Assembly (NCBI GenBank): GCA_030737835.1
Contig: CM060856.1
Location: forward strand, 11,770,217 to 11,834,216
Source: Acorus gramineus
Taxonomy: Eukaryota > Streptophyta > Magnoliopsida > Acorales > Acoraceae
Direction of reading: 5' to 3'
Length of the DNA stretch: 64,000 nucleotides
Part shown: positions 37,501 to 48,988 of the stretch, piece after piece
Layout: the number at the start of each line of letters is the position of its first letter
Position numbering within the stretch: the stretch's first letter is position 1
Made by a program: the position numbers and the translations under genes
The notes under the pieces: model-generated
Seen by the model: the letters and a program-made list of their open reading frames with translations, nothing else
What the model was told of the DNA's origin: nothing
Databases searched by the model: none

Positions 37501-38635
37501 CAAGATTCTTTCTTATATTGGGAACATACAAAATTTCACGAAGCTCCAAAACACGTCCAATCTGCAGGTGTAAGTGGTACATGCCGATCCCCAAAACATC
37601 CTCCGCGGCATTGTTCCCCATATATAACTTGTGTTGTCCTTCAAAAATCTGGTGAAACTCCACAAAACCTTCCCTTTCATTCATCACGTGTTTGGTTGCC
37701 CCTGAATCCAGAAACCAATCAGGGCAAGCCTCATCAGTAAGGAGAACCTCAGAACAAACATTAACAAAACAGGAGGAAGAGACAGGAGGACATACTGTTT
37801 TCTTGTCCTTGCATTCTCTAGCGAAATGTCCCTGTTGACCACAAACAAAGCATGTGATCTTGGACTTATCAGCTCTGCCACGAAAACCTCTTCTTGGCTT
37901 GAACTGCTGTTTCCCCTTAGAGTTATTATCAGGTCCGGTTCCCCTCTCATAAGGCTTCTTCTTATTTTTGAATTTTCTCTTCTTCTTAAACTTCTTAGGT
38001 CCCTTTTCTTCTACATTCATGACCACTTCAGAAGAGCTGCCCATTCTACGTTCAGCTTCAATTTCTAAAGCAGTTCTCAAATCCCCGAAAGTCTTAACAG
38101 ACTTATCATGGGTCATCAAGAGCTTCATCTGCTCCCAGGATGGAGGAAGTGACCTTAATACAGCTAGAATTTTCTGATCTTCACTCAGTTTATTACCAGC
38201 TGTATCTAAGTCACGAATCATTTGGGACATTTTCCTCAAATGGTCTGACATGGACTGACTATGAGGCATTCTATAGTTCTCAAACTGCACACTCATTACT
38301 CTGAGTCTTGCAGCACTATAGTCGGAATAGGCCTTTTTCAATGCATCCCACATTTCTTTTGCAGTTTCATAAATCTCATATTCCCCAATCAGATCATACA
38401 TCATACTGCTCAGCAAAGTATATCTAGCAGTTGTGTTATCATGTGCCCAACTATCATAAGCTTCTATCAGTGTACTAGAAGAGCCACTATCAGGTTTAGC
38501 CTTAACCTCTCGCAATGTATATTCAACATTTTGCTCATGCAACAAATATGTCATTTTTCTCTGCCACTGATCATAATTGGTGCCATCTAATTTATCTCCC
38601 TTAATCAAGTCCGAGATAATATTTTTCGATGCCAT
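34600..38635 (-). pseudogene. Copia gag-pol region (fossil)
   Basis: Parts in order along the minus strand: Gag (about 38.6-37.9 kb) with a CCHC zinc knuckle (CFVCGQQGHFARECK); protease with the DSGA active site (near 37.7 kb); the HHCC zinc finger and DDE core of integrase (about 37.3-36.5 kb); reverse transcriptase with YVDDILLA (about 36.1-35.3 kb); RNase H (to 34.6 kb). All domains are recognisable. The reading frame has about two breaks, so no intact polyprotein is expected. Confidence 0.92.
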
Positions 38636-38989
38636 ATTTTACTGCAAATAAATGAATATGCACATCCATCAACAAATCATGCATGCTGTGACTGATTTCT
38701 AAATTTATCTCATAGTGATTATCATTTTCACACACAACATGACCTACGTGACTTATAGGAAATAGAATTAAAATTTACCATCAAGACAACTGCACCAAAA
38801 TCAACACTATGTGTAGAAATCAAATGCAATCAGCAAGATAATAAAATTAATTCATTTTCTTAAAATCACATAAGCCTATTTTCATAATTAATACACATAA
38901 CTCATTTGGGCGGTAAAATAAAAATTACCTGTTGCGAGGTAAGCACTGTAATTCCCTCATTTACTCCACAAAGAACGAAATCCAACTCA

Positions 38990-39005
38990 CAATCGCTCTG
39001 ATACC
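38990..39005 (-). other. Primer binding site of the Copia element
   Basis: The minus strand reads GTGGTATCAGAGCGAT next to the 5' LTR, complementary to the 3' end of initiator methionine tRNA, the usual primer of plant Copia elements. Confidence 0.85.
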
Positions 39006-39007
39006 AC

Positions 39008-39515
39008 TGTTGGGAATAAGTAGTAAAAACACGTACCACTGCGGAAGCGTCAATCACGAACCGGAGTTGGACTCACGTCCAAAATTGACTACTCAATTGA
39101 GGTAGATAAAAGTGAATATCCCACTTTATTAGTCTCTACCAAACGAGAGACTAACTATTATATCCACCCCTTAAGATCTTTGGCTAAAGATGGAAAGCCC
39201 TTTTAAATATTACTCAAAATGGAGATGGTTTTGTGAGTCAGAGTGGAAGCACAAACACCGGTACACACACACACAGACTTATACTTTTTATCACGCCTTT
39301 GTTCATTACCCATGCATGCATATTTATAATAGGTGCATGGCGGTGGTGCATGGCGGTTCACATTAATAGGGATAAGGATGATGACATGGCTTAATCAATT
39401 GGGGATAGGGGATAAGAAGGCTCTAGACGAGTAGGGATGTTCGTAGAAAATGAAAAAATGTCAAATGGCCCCCTGGAGAAAAGAATAATAGCAGGGAAGG
39501 CTGGATTAACTAACA
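39008..39515 (-). repeat. Copia 5' LTR (element on minus strand)
   Basis: 508 bp, about 96 percent identical by eye to 32938-33455. Confidence 0.93.
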
Positions 39516-39520
39516 CATAA

Positions 39521-42500
39521 ATCAGTTGGTTTAGTTCGGTGAAAATTTGATGAATTTTAATAAATTGATGAGATGGGGTAACATTTGGTTTTGATCATGG
39601 ATGAATTGTTTGACATTGATATTTATGAAAGTAATAAATAGTATTCTATTTAGTTTTTTTTTCCGACGGTCGTGGATAAATTATTTGACATAAAATATTT
39701 TTGAGGAGATAAAGGGGTCCGATTCAATGATTTTCTGTAGATAACATGCATGTTATTTGATTTTTTTTTTTTTTTGTCATGTATTTTTGTTCTATTAGAT
39801 ATATTTATAGTTTTAAAATAATAAATATGAATACACCATATTCGTTTGCCCTAGGTATAACCATTAAGGTTTTTTTTATCTTACAATGACATAACCATTA
39901 CACTCTTTCCACTCGAATCAAATATTTTTTTTAGGATTAAAATATATTCTTCCCTCATGCGAATTTTTTTCATTCGATTTGGGAAACAAACATAGATTAC
40001 ATTATTTAAAATTTTCAACATATAAGTTATCTCACCATTAAAAGAATTCAATATAAATGGAATTAAATCTATTTTTCCCTCAGAAATTGTGGGTAAAATT
40101 CAACACCACCAGAATAAATTTTTGTCTCCAAAGTGTCATATGTCACATCAGAACATTTTATTTCCCAACTCCCAAGTTTGTGCATGGTGTGTGGTTGTTT
40201 CCTGCTTGTATGAAATGTGTGCCTTTGTGACGTGTACCATGATTTTTTTAACTACTATTAGCCTAGAGAAATCTCTATTGGCTTCTTAAGCGCGGTTCAT
40301 AATTAATTAAGGGCTAATTTAACAGAGGATAAGTGATAGAAAAATGAGTAATTATAAAGAAAAATAAATGGGAAGACATCTTATCTCCGTTTAGTATAAA
40401 AAATAATCGAAATAAGGACAGTTGTTTTATTTTTAAAATAAAAATAGAGATAATTTATTTCACTTATCCCCACCTTTTATCCTAATTTTGATAAATGTAA
40501 ATATGAACAAAATTGATAAACTGTTTATCTTCTAAAATTATGATAAATTATCCTTAAAACCTTAACCCATTGCTAATCTAGTCTAAAGATTTGACGAATC
40601 TCTTTGGATTCTTCCAAATGTGAGGAGAGCATGTATGCGCGGGTGCGAGAAATGCAATGTATCTAATATTGGATAAACGAGCCTCTCAAAGAAAAATGGA
40701 ACACTTACCCATGGTTGTGTCCTATAATAAACAAAGAATAGAAGTGAATACTATAGAATAACCATTATTTACTGTTTATGTCATGTGGATAAATCTCCAT
40801 AATTAATGGTATCCTAACTTGATTGGATCTGGACCCAATGATCGCATCCCAACATCCAATGGTTCACCGTTTTGTGTTAATTGTACTACAACAAATCACA
40901 AGACCAACAAACTCTTGCTGTGTGTACTTTTTATTGCTATGGGACCTGGATACAGTCAAAACTTGGATGAACTTCAGACACTGGAATGTAGAATGCAAAA
41001 CACTGACTGAATGATTGAATGAATCCAAATGAGGAGATTGGGTGTTTCAAAAAAAAAAATAAAAAAAATTGAGTGTTCATTTCAACGTGTTTTACAAAAA
41101 TTATGAAAAATAATAATTGATTGTTTCATAAAATTATATTACAAAGACTCCATGTGTGACAGTAACTTGTTTTTGTACTAATGATCAATACTTTAACATC
41201 ACTGAATATATTGAAAATACAATGAATCGTCTATGATTAGATATGAATACCACAAAAAAAAGTTCTCTAATCAGATATGAAAGTGATGTGAATTTTTATT
41301 TTTTATTTTAAAAAAGGATGTCTTAGAATATCATTGTTGGTTGAATGACTCGTGTGCAAGGAAAGCAATCTAACCATATATTCTTTGGCTTTTCTATCTG
41401 ATTTAGCAATTAGAATTAAAAGACTTGCATAGGAGAAAGGCATCAATTTTAAAGCCTTTTTAACTTTGGGAAATACCTATTCAAAAGAAGGAGATCCAGT
41501 AAGTAAATGACCAACCAACCATAAAAGATAAAAAGTGGTTAAAAGGAGAAACCCCAAAAATTAATTGAGCTTAAAAAAAACTACAATAGAGAAATTAATA
41601 ACGCAAAACAAATTGGCTGATTCATACAAATCCCAAAAGTGATAACATCTATATTAAGGTCCTGTTTGATTGCGCGTTTGAACGCGCTTTTCTTTTTTGA
41701 AAAGTTGAAAAGCTAAAATCGTACAGCCAAACGGGACAGCTTTTTACAGAATCGGAAGCTGGATTCCTTTTAATTTTTTCCTCGAAATCTGTGTTTTAAA
41801 AAGCTCAGAAACAATGTTTTTTTATCAGAATCGATTTTTTGAATTGAAAAGTAACTTTCTCTGCCAAACATTAAACTCCTTTCAAATATTGATTCTTGAA
41901 TTAAAAAAAAACATCATAAAAAAATCAAGGTTTAAAATCATTTCAAAAATTATTTTTCAATCTGTGTTTTCAAACGGACCCTAAATCAAGGTTTTTTTTT
42001 GTCACCCTGGCCCATCATTTAATATTTTATTATCCAATCTCAATCATGTGATTAAATAACTAATTTTTTTCTCCCTACAATCTTTTCTAATTTTTCTAAC
42101 CAATGTGATCCAAGTGTTTTTTTTTTTTTTAAAGATAAATGATAGAAAAATGGTCACATAGGATCCACAATTCATTAAGAAAATTCTCTCAAACCTAAGT
42201 GGGTGAACAGAGAGAGAGAGAGAGAGAGACTGTGAGAGAGAGAGAGTGTTTTGAGAAATAAAATATTTTATATAGCAGGGATAAATAAAATGAAGGTAGA
42301 GGTGACAATAGTTTAGATCGATGTTTGAGTGTTTTTTTAATACAAAGCTGAATAAATCATTCAATAATAAAAACAATTAAAATAATAACAACGGGGGATC
42401 ACCTCTTGAGATGGTTTATCTGTTGATGTTCGTGTGGGCCATGTTTCATCATCTCTAATAAAGGACAGACAACGATAATCCGGGCTTCCCTGAAATAAAA

Positions 42501-42534
42501 AAAAAAAAAAGCTTTTTTGAGAAATCGAAGAGCG
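39521..42534. other. Spacer between the Copia element and PEX22
   Basis: No gene seen apart from the MITE at 41657-41981. A (GA)n tract lies at 42210-42247, about 300 bp upstream of the PEX22 start codon. Plus frames at 40089-40289 and 40819-41014 have no recognisable content. Confidence 0.5.
41657..41981. mobile_element. MITE with GGTCCTGTTTGA ends, probable PIF/Harbinger type
   Basis: Left end AGGTCCTGTTTGATTGCG, right end TTTCAAACGGACCC: inverted matches over about 12 bp. Flanking trinucleotides are TTA on the left and TAA on the right, in keeping with a 3-bp TWA target duplication of PIF/Harbinger elements. 325 bp, non-coding. Confidence 0.65.
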
Positions 42535-45500
42535 ATGTCTGATAATCTGACCCAAAATGTATTGGATCTCCTCAAGAGACTCGGGAGAAGCCTCAATCGC
42601 AAGGTCTCTGAAGTCATCGCGGCCATCCTCAATCACAAGGCCGCCGGTTCGCTTGGAGCGATCGCTGGATTCGCAATCGCCGTGATCTTCACGTGGAAGT
42701 TCCTGAAACCCTCCGGCGGTCCCCGGCGGCGTCTGCCGAAACGGAGAGATTCCGATGATGGCGATTCTCAGAGTTCTGGATTGCATTCGCTGCCGCAGCT
42801 CGATTTCGAGGACCAAGTTGCCGTTGAAGGTCCTCCTGAGAAGGTGAAAGATTCATTTGTTGTTGTGATTTGGTAGAGTTGTTTTTGATCAATAAAGATC
42901 ACATTTTTTTTTTTTGTTGTGTGTCGTGTACATCTTGTTATAGATTGCGATCAGGCGGATGGTGTGGAAGAAGCTTAATGGCAGCCGGAGGGTAAGCATG
43001 CATCACCATGAGAATGCACCATTTGAGATTATATTTGGTGGCATTAATAGGTTTAAAGTTTCAATTTTGGAATTTTTATATTATTTTAAGATGTTTGTGC
43101 GATTCATTTGGAAAATTATTATGGGGAACAGTGACTTCCTAGATGGAGCTTGGTAAGATGATTCTGCTACGGGGAGAGAGGGGTCCCCTCTTTAGTGTTT
43201 GACTGACTCTGCCTTCTCTTCTGAGGGCCTAGGATCCATAATATTTGAGCAATGGAAGTGGAGTGAGGGAAATGACGATGGAGATATAATTATGGGGCAA
43301 AGTTTCAAGGTCTATCTTTTCTTAAGAGCCTTGATTCAGACATATCTGTCCTAATTGCAGAACCACATATAAACAGATCATTTAGATTTGAGAATTAGTT
43401 TCACGCTGGAAAAGTCATTCTTATTTGGTGAAGAGTTTAATGAGGGAAGGTTGAGGCTATCACAATGATCTTGTTTCCTCATAAAGGAACTTACTTTGCC
43501 TGCATCCATCATTTCCATTTTCTCAGAAATTGGATGGATAGCACCACATTACACTGTAAATCAGTAGCAGCACTAGCAGGAGTTGGAGTTGGAAAAAATA
43601 ATTGGTACATTGTACAACCATCAAACAGGACCAGGTCCCTCTTCCATATTAAAAGATCATGTACATTAAAACAATCAGTGAAGACGTCGAGTGGATATCC
43701 ACCCATATGGTGTTATCCCCGGCCACGCAGATGAAAACCTACAAAAAATCAATCAAATACCCAGTTGATGAATGAAGCAAAATGACATTGCTTGTGTTGG
43801 TAATCCTGAACGGTTCTATGATTTCAATAAAAATATTTTATAGTGGGCTAGTTTAAATGGGAACATGGAGTGGGGAGAGAATATCTACAGGAGAGTGTGC
43901 TCATATGCTAAACGTTGAGAATGATTTCTTATGTTTTTCCCTGGAAATTCAGATTTTTTTACTAGAATATGATATTAAATATGTTAATTCTATCGTGTCT
44001 ACACATGCAGGTTACATGTCAATTGCTTGGTATTATTCTTGTGGAGAACAGTCCAGAAGAGCTTCAGGTTTATGAATGATTATATGTCCATCAACATCTT
44101 TTGATTTTGTGGATAATACTAGAAGTAACATTTGTTTGTCGCCTTGTAAGAACCATGCAACTGTGAGGCTCTCTGTTGTGGATATACTTCTCGAAATTTG
44201 CAGAACTTGTGATCTATACTTGATGGAAAGAATTCTTGATGATGAAAGTGAGGTGCGTGCCACATTCATTTACCTTGACCATCCTTTGTACATTTCATCA
44301 AGGCTACTAGTGCACTATGAATAAATATGTTATGAATGTGTCTGGTCTTGAGACAAATGATTTTGTGTTAGAACTATATTTTCTATAATCATATCCGGCT
44401 TGGGATCTTTTATTTTTGTTCATTGCATTTAAATTATGAATCTCGAGGTAAATAAATTGTGCTTGTATGAATGCATTATTTTTTTCTTCTTAAATTGATT
44501 GATTTCCTTGATCAACTGGAAAGCTCTATTTGCCAACTTAACCGCTTGCAGCGATAACAAAAGTAAAATATGGTGAGTCTGCATTTTGGGAAAGGAGAAA
44601 ATTTGAGTGAATTTTTAGGGACAGATCTATATGACAATAGCACTCCACATTCCAAAAATATCTCATCTGAGATGCCCGTTTCAAATGCAACTCTATATTT
44701 CCAAATAGATCAAGGGAGAAAATACTACCCCCCGTTTGGGGTGTGACATAGGGTTATTCGCCCTTGATAGCTATACTGGAATAGATAACAATTCATGCTG
44801 AAAATGTAAATTTTTGTTTGGTTGTCTTTTCTGTTATTCTCATTGGAAAACGTAAAATTGATCTTTTTGTTGTTTGGTTCACCTTGAATAAAGTAAGGAT
44901 AAGTGGTAGATAAGAGATGGATAAGAGTTTATGATTTTTTAAATGACAATTATACCCCTGTATAAATTATTTGTGTTTGGGAATAAGTATGAGAGGTGTG
45001 TGTGATATGATAGATGTGACAGTTTTTGGAATGTGTGCAGAGAGTGTTAGGTTAGATAAATTTTTTAAAATGACAGAGAAAGGTATTTTTATCCATTGGT
45101 ATAGATAAGCCCTGATAAGCAATTCTAACATTTTCTGAGAATAGTTATCAGGCCTTATCCTAGCTTATCCAGACATAGCTATCAGGGTTTATTCTAACAA
45201 AACAAACAACTTTTTTTTGCTATTCTCTTGTATTCTTCTCTATTCCATGCTTATGTTCCACCCCAAACGGGGGGTTAGGCTATAACATTTTTTGGAAATT
45301 ATTATGCAGTAGTGCAGTACCCTTTAACATATCTCTACCATATAACTGGATGATCGTGTTGACATGTCTTGATACCCTCTTATTCTTTTCTCAATCTTGA
45401 GCTGTGTTTTTATTGGTGGCCTTCCAGTTTTCCTAGTTTGGTGAGTTTCTTTATGACTAGTAAGTGCATAATTTAATTTCTGAAAATAATGCTTTTATTT

Positions 45501-46830
45501 GTTGCAGGAAAGAGTTCTCTTGGCACTGGAGAATGCTGGGCTTTTTGCAAATGGGGGATTGATGAAAGATAAGGTATGAGTTCAAATGCTGACAGGCCTA
45601 AATTCAGAAATTGGAGCTAGACAAACTTATACAATACACAGACAGAGATAGTCACCCGCCTGATCAAATTTTTAACATAAACGTGACATGCCAAATAGAA
45701 AAACCATAACTTGGTATATTCTCATATAAGACCAGGGAAACCTTTCAAACAGATGATGAAGGATAGAAGTACCTAGATGGACCAGCTGTGGTGTCTTATA
45801 GATCGTTTTGATCACATTATAGATCATAGGGAAGAACTTCAGAGTTTATTTGGGAGAGGAGTACAACCTGGTATACTGATGCATGTTGCATCATGAAACC
45901 TTGTGGTGCCCATGTCTCTATTTTTTCTTTAGTGATCAAGTAGTCAACAAGATATGGAACAAATCTGGAACTTCGTGCAAATACTTTGTTTAGACAAAGA
46001 GCTCTTCAACCAAAGGCAAAATTCAGATGTTCTCATAAAATGCAACACTGTAAGTGGCAACACAGAAGCTCACAGATTAGAAAGCCATGAATCTATGTTT
46101 TGTACAGACCTAATATCTGCCATTGTGTATCAGGAGTTGACATGATTTTCCTTTTTCAGCCTTGCCATACACAGAGCATAAAATTGAATTTATTTCATTT
46201 CACATCATATGGAATATATTTTGGGTTTTGGGCATGTTTATTGGTCTCTTCAACCCCATAACTCATCTTTTACTATCAGTGATTTTTACATATATAGCAT
46301 ATTTTAGAAAAAGTGCAAGCAATGGTAACTTAGACAACTGAGGTTCTAAAGCTGTGATTGCTACTCTGAAGGTAATGTTGACATTCATCGCCATATCTTT
46401 GCAACATGTTATGGACATTAACGCAGGTTGAACTTTCATGTATATGGTATGCCAGAATAAATCGCATGTTCGATGATACTTAAGTTGAATATCTAAGGCT
46501 TCTTTTGATTCACATTGCAGGTTCTCTTCTGTAGCACTGAGAATGGACGAGCATCTTTTGTTCGGCAAATAGAGCCTGACTGGCACATCGATGCAAATCT
46601 GGAAATAGTTTTCCAGTTATCTGTATGTTTCTTACAATCTTATTTCTTCCTTTTTTTTCTTCTCAGCTTTCTTATGGGTGTTATGCATTCTAATTTTTTT
46701 TTCTTTCCTCTCACACTGAAACCAGCGATTCATCAGACACCAACTCCACATCTCACCAAACCCCTTGGATGGAATCGCATCCAACGTGTTCACGTCTACA
46801 AGTTTGGATCAGTATTTCTCCTGCAAATGA
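42535..46830 (+). CDS. PEX22: Peroxisome biogenesis protein 22, seven coding exons, 262 aa
   Basis: PEX22 anchors the ubiquitin-conjugating enzyme PEX4 at the peroxisome membrane, where it supports recycling of the import receptor PEX5. Coding exons: 42535-42843, 42944-42991, 44011-44067, 44151-44252, 45508-45573, 46521-46622, 46726-46830, all phase 0 with GT-AG junctions. Residues about 36-57 (AAGSLGAIAGFAIAVIFTW) are the single membrane anchor. The cytosolic part has VTCQLLGIILVENSPEELQ, CDLYLMERILDDESE, LFCSTENGRASFVRQIEPDW and RFIRHQLHISPN, all typical of plant PEX22. The start is the ATG at 42535; the frame extends upstream to 42517 only from a TTG. The C-terminus (DQYFSCK) fits plant homologues. 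Intron 4 contains a MITE. Intact. Confidence 0.95.
44728..45274. mobile_element. MITE inside PEX22 intron 4
   Basis: Terminal inverted repeats CCCCCCGTTTGGGGTGTGAC and, at the right end, GTTCCACCCCAAACGGGGGG: about 18 of 20 positions match when inverted. 547 bp, non-coding, rich in GATAAG and TTATC motifs. The 3-bp flanks are CTA and TTA; whether this is a 3-bp PIF/Harbinger duplication or a decayed longer one is open. It lies between the exons ending at 44252 and starting at 45508 and leaves the splice sites untouched. Confidence 0.85.
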
Positions 46831-47815
46831 TCGTGGCAGGTCAGGTTGTGCTGGTTTCTTCAGACACCCTTGACTAACAAGGTGTCTTCTTCTGTTGTTC
46901 AATACATGTTGTCAGCATATATCAGTTGAGTCTCTATATCATAATAGGCACCATCAGTTTGTGTATAGTTGTGTCCGTTTCCCTTCCATTCATTTATAAA
47001 AAGGAATTGTGCAGTGACATCAGGGGCTCTCTTTTTTTTCTTCCTTTTTCTGTGCAATACATTGATGTATCATGGGAATATGGGATTTTGGTTGTTGAGA
47101 AAACAAGATACTACATGGAAAGGATGATGGATCCATGACTCTCTGATGTGAGTGACCAATGCGTTCTTGGAGCAATTAGACAATTATATCCAGATGATAT
47201 GTAAATTTTTTTTGTGGAAACTAATATATTATTTTTTTACCCAACAAAAAGTATTTACTTTATTCTTGTGAGAGTTCATGCTTCATCAGATAATTATATA
47301 TCTTTATAAAAAAAATCCAAAACATTTTATGACCTGTGAAAATGACTGACAGGCTAGTTATGTGGATATCCATTGCTGTTACATTTGGTTTTTATTTTGA
47401 GCTCCCAGTGCATATTGTTGAATTTATTGAAATATGTATAAAGTTTTTTCTATGAAAGTATATGTTTGTCATGTCAAGATATGCGATAAAGGCTCCGTTT
47501 TAGGAGTGCGTTTGGGCCCTTGCGTCCACCGAAGCAAGGGATAAACGCAGAAGTGTTGCTTTAACAGATCGGCGAAGTTGGTAAAAAATATACATGCAAC
47601 GCAAACTCTGCCTTTTAACGCCATCGTCGGTTTTTCTGTTAGGGTAGCCCCTCCCCTTGCATCCGTCGGTGTCCATCAACGCATACTCGGGTGGGATGCG
47701 GAGCCAAATGGACTCGGAGAAAAAAAAAACCAACAAATAGTAATGATAGCATAATATAGGTAGAATAATAGTAAAAGTATTTAGATAATATAAATACACG
47801 GTATTAATATGCTAT
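46831..47815. other. PEX22 3' flank and spacer; possible small MITE at 47.5-47.7 kb
   Basis: The first few hundred bases are presumably 3' UTR. From about 47490 to 47735 a GC-richer block begins GGCTCCGTTTTAGG and ends with CGGAGCCAAATGG, an inverted GGCTCCG match of a type seen in MITEs; the minus frame of 99 codons there is incidental. Confidence 0.35.
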
Positions 47816-48455
47816 AATAATATGAATGAAATAATATTGATATTTCAAGTTTTCATTCGAATTGGGTTAGTTCACTCCATATATGTCAATGGTATAAAGG
47901 GACCCACGTGTGAAATCAAATTGTATTCATATCTTATAAATTAAGGGGATTAACATTGTTTTTCACTTTTCATAAAACATTATCCAATTCTAAATCATTT
48001 TTCATCCATAATTTATTCAAAATCAAAGCAAACAATAATATGAATGAAATAATATTGATATTTCAAGTTTTCATTCGAATTGGGTTAGTTCACTCTATAT
48101 ATGTCAATGGAATAAAAGGACCAACATGTGAAATCAAATTGTATTCATATCTTATAAATTAAGGGGATTAACATTGTTTTTCACTTTTCATAAAACATTA
48201 TCCAATTCTAAATCATTTTTCATCCATAACTTATTCAAAATCTAATATGAATGAAATAATATTAATATTTCAAGTTTTCATTCAAATTGAGTTAATTCAC
48301 TCAATATATGTTAATGGTATAAAGGGGATCACGTGTGAAATCAAAATGTATTCATATCTTATGGATCAACATTGTTTTTCACTTTTCATAAAACATTATC
48401 CAATTCTAAATCATTTTTCATCCATAATTTATTCAAAATCAAAGCAAACAATAAT
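47816..48455. repeat. Three tandem units of about 207-218 bp
   Basis: Units at about 47816-48033, 48034-48240 and 48241-48455, each starting AATAATATGAATGAAATAAT (TAATATGAATG in the third) and containing GTTTTTCACTTTTCATAAAA. The second lacks an AAAGCAAACA stretch at its end, and the third has an internal deletion of about 15 bp. The frames they create (47956-48162, 48247-48498) look related only because the DNA repeats. It lies about 0.5 kb upstream of the coatomer delta start codon. Confidence 0.9.
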
Positions 48456-48988
48456 TTTTTATTTTTTATTTATCTTTTACAATAATAAAAACATATAATA
48501 ATTAAAATACATCCTTTTTTCTAAGCCATGGATTGATCCAACGAACGAATCGACCGAACAGTGACAAATCGGATTCGGGTGCGAACCTGAAACCGAATGG
48601 TTGTTGATTCAGATCCCAAGTGAAACAAAAAAGAGAAAAAAAAAAAAAAAACGCACCAGATCTGAATTGCTCGCCCTCTTTGTCTGTCACTCCCGATTCG
48701 GATCGGCGAAATAAGAAAAACATCGATTGGTCGTGAAATTAAAGAAGAAGATCGAACAACAGATCATCCTGCGGTACTGATCTAAACAAAGATCTCCCTC
48801 TGCATTTGTAACTCGTATTTTCCCCCTTCTTCCCGTACCTGGATCTGAAGACATTGAATTCGTAGTTTGCAATGACCGTTAGCGAGTCGAAATCATGATT
48901 CGATCTTTCTCTAATGGCGCTTTTATATTGGCAGGTGTTCCGCTGAACGAAGACTTCACCAATTTGTGAATCGATTACATTGTTCATC

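Larger units (their letters stand above)
32938..39515 (-). mobile_element. Ty1-copia LTR retrotransposon, structurally complete, decayed
   Basis: About 6.6 kb on the minus strand, flanked by the 5-bp target duplication CATAA (32933-32937 and 39516-39520). LTRs of about 510 bp start TGTTGGG and end CTAACA. A primer site matching initiator Met-tRNA (TGGTATCAGAGC) lies inside the 5' LTR and a purine tract (GAGTGGGAGATT) before the 3' LTR. The order Gag, protease, integrase, reverse transcriptase, RNase H is that of Copia. The polyprotein is broken in about two places, so the element looks dead. The LTRs differ at roughly 3-4 percent of positions by eye, suggesting insertion on the order of one million years ago at usual plant rates. 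Confidence 0.95.

Noticed and set aside
46263-46586. 107-codon minus frame over a PEX22 exon
   Set aside because: Antisense shadow of the PEX22 exon at 46521-46622 plus intron.
47816-48455. Tandem units considered as a CRISPR array
   Set aside because: Units are contiguous and over 200 bp with no spacers, and the genome is a plant.
47956-48498. Two similar short plus frames, considered as a small duplicated gene
   Set aside because: Similarity comes from the DNA tandem repeat; no start context or domain.
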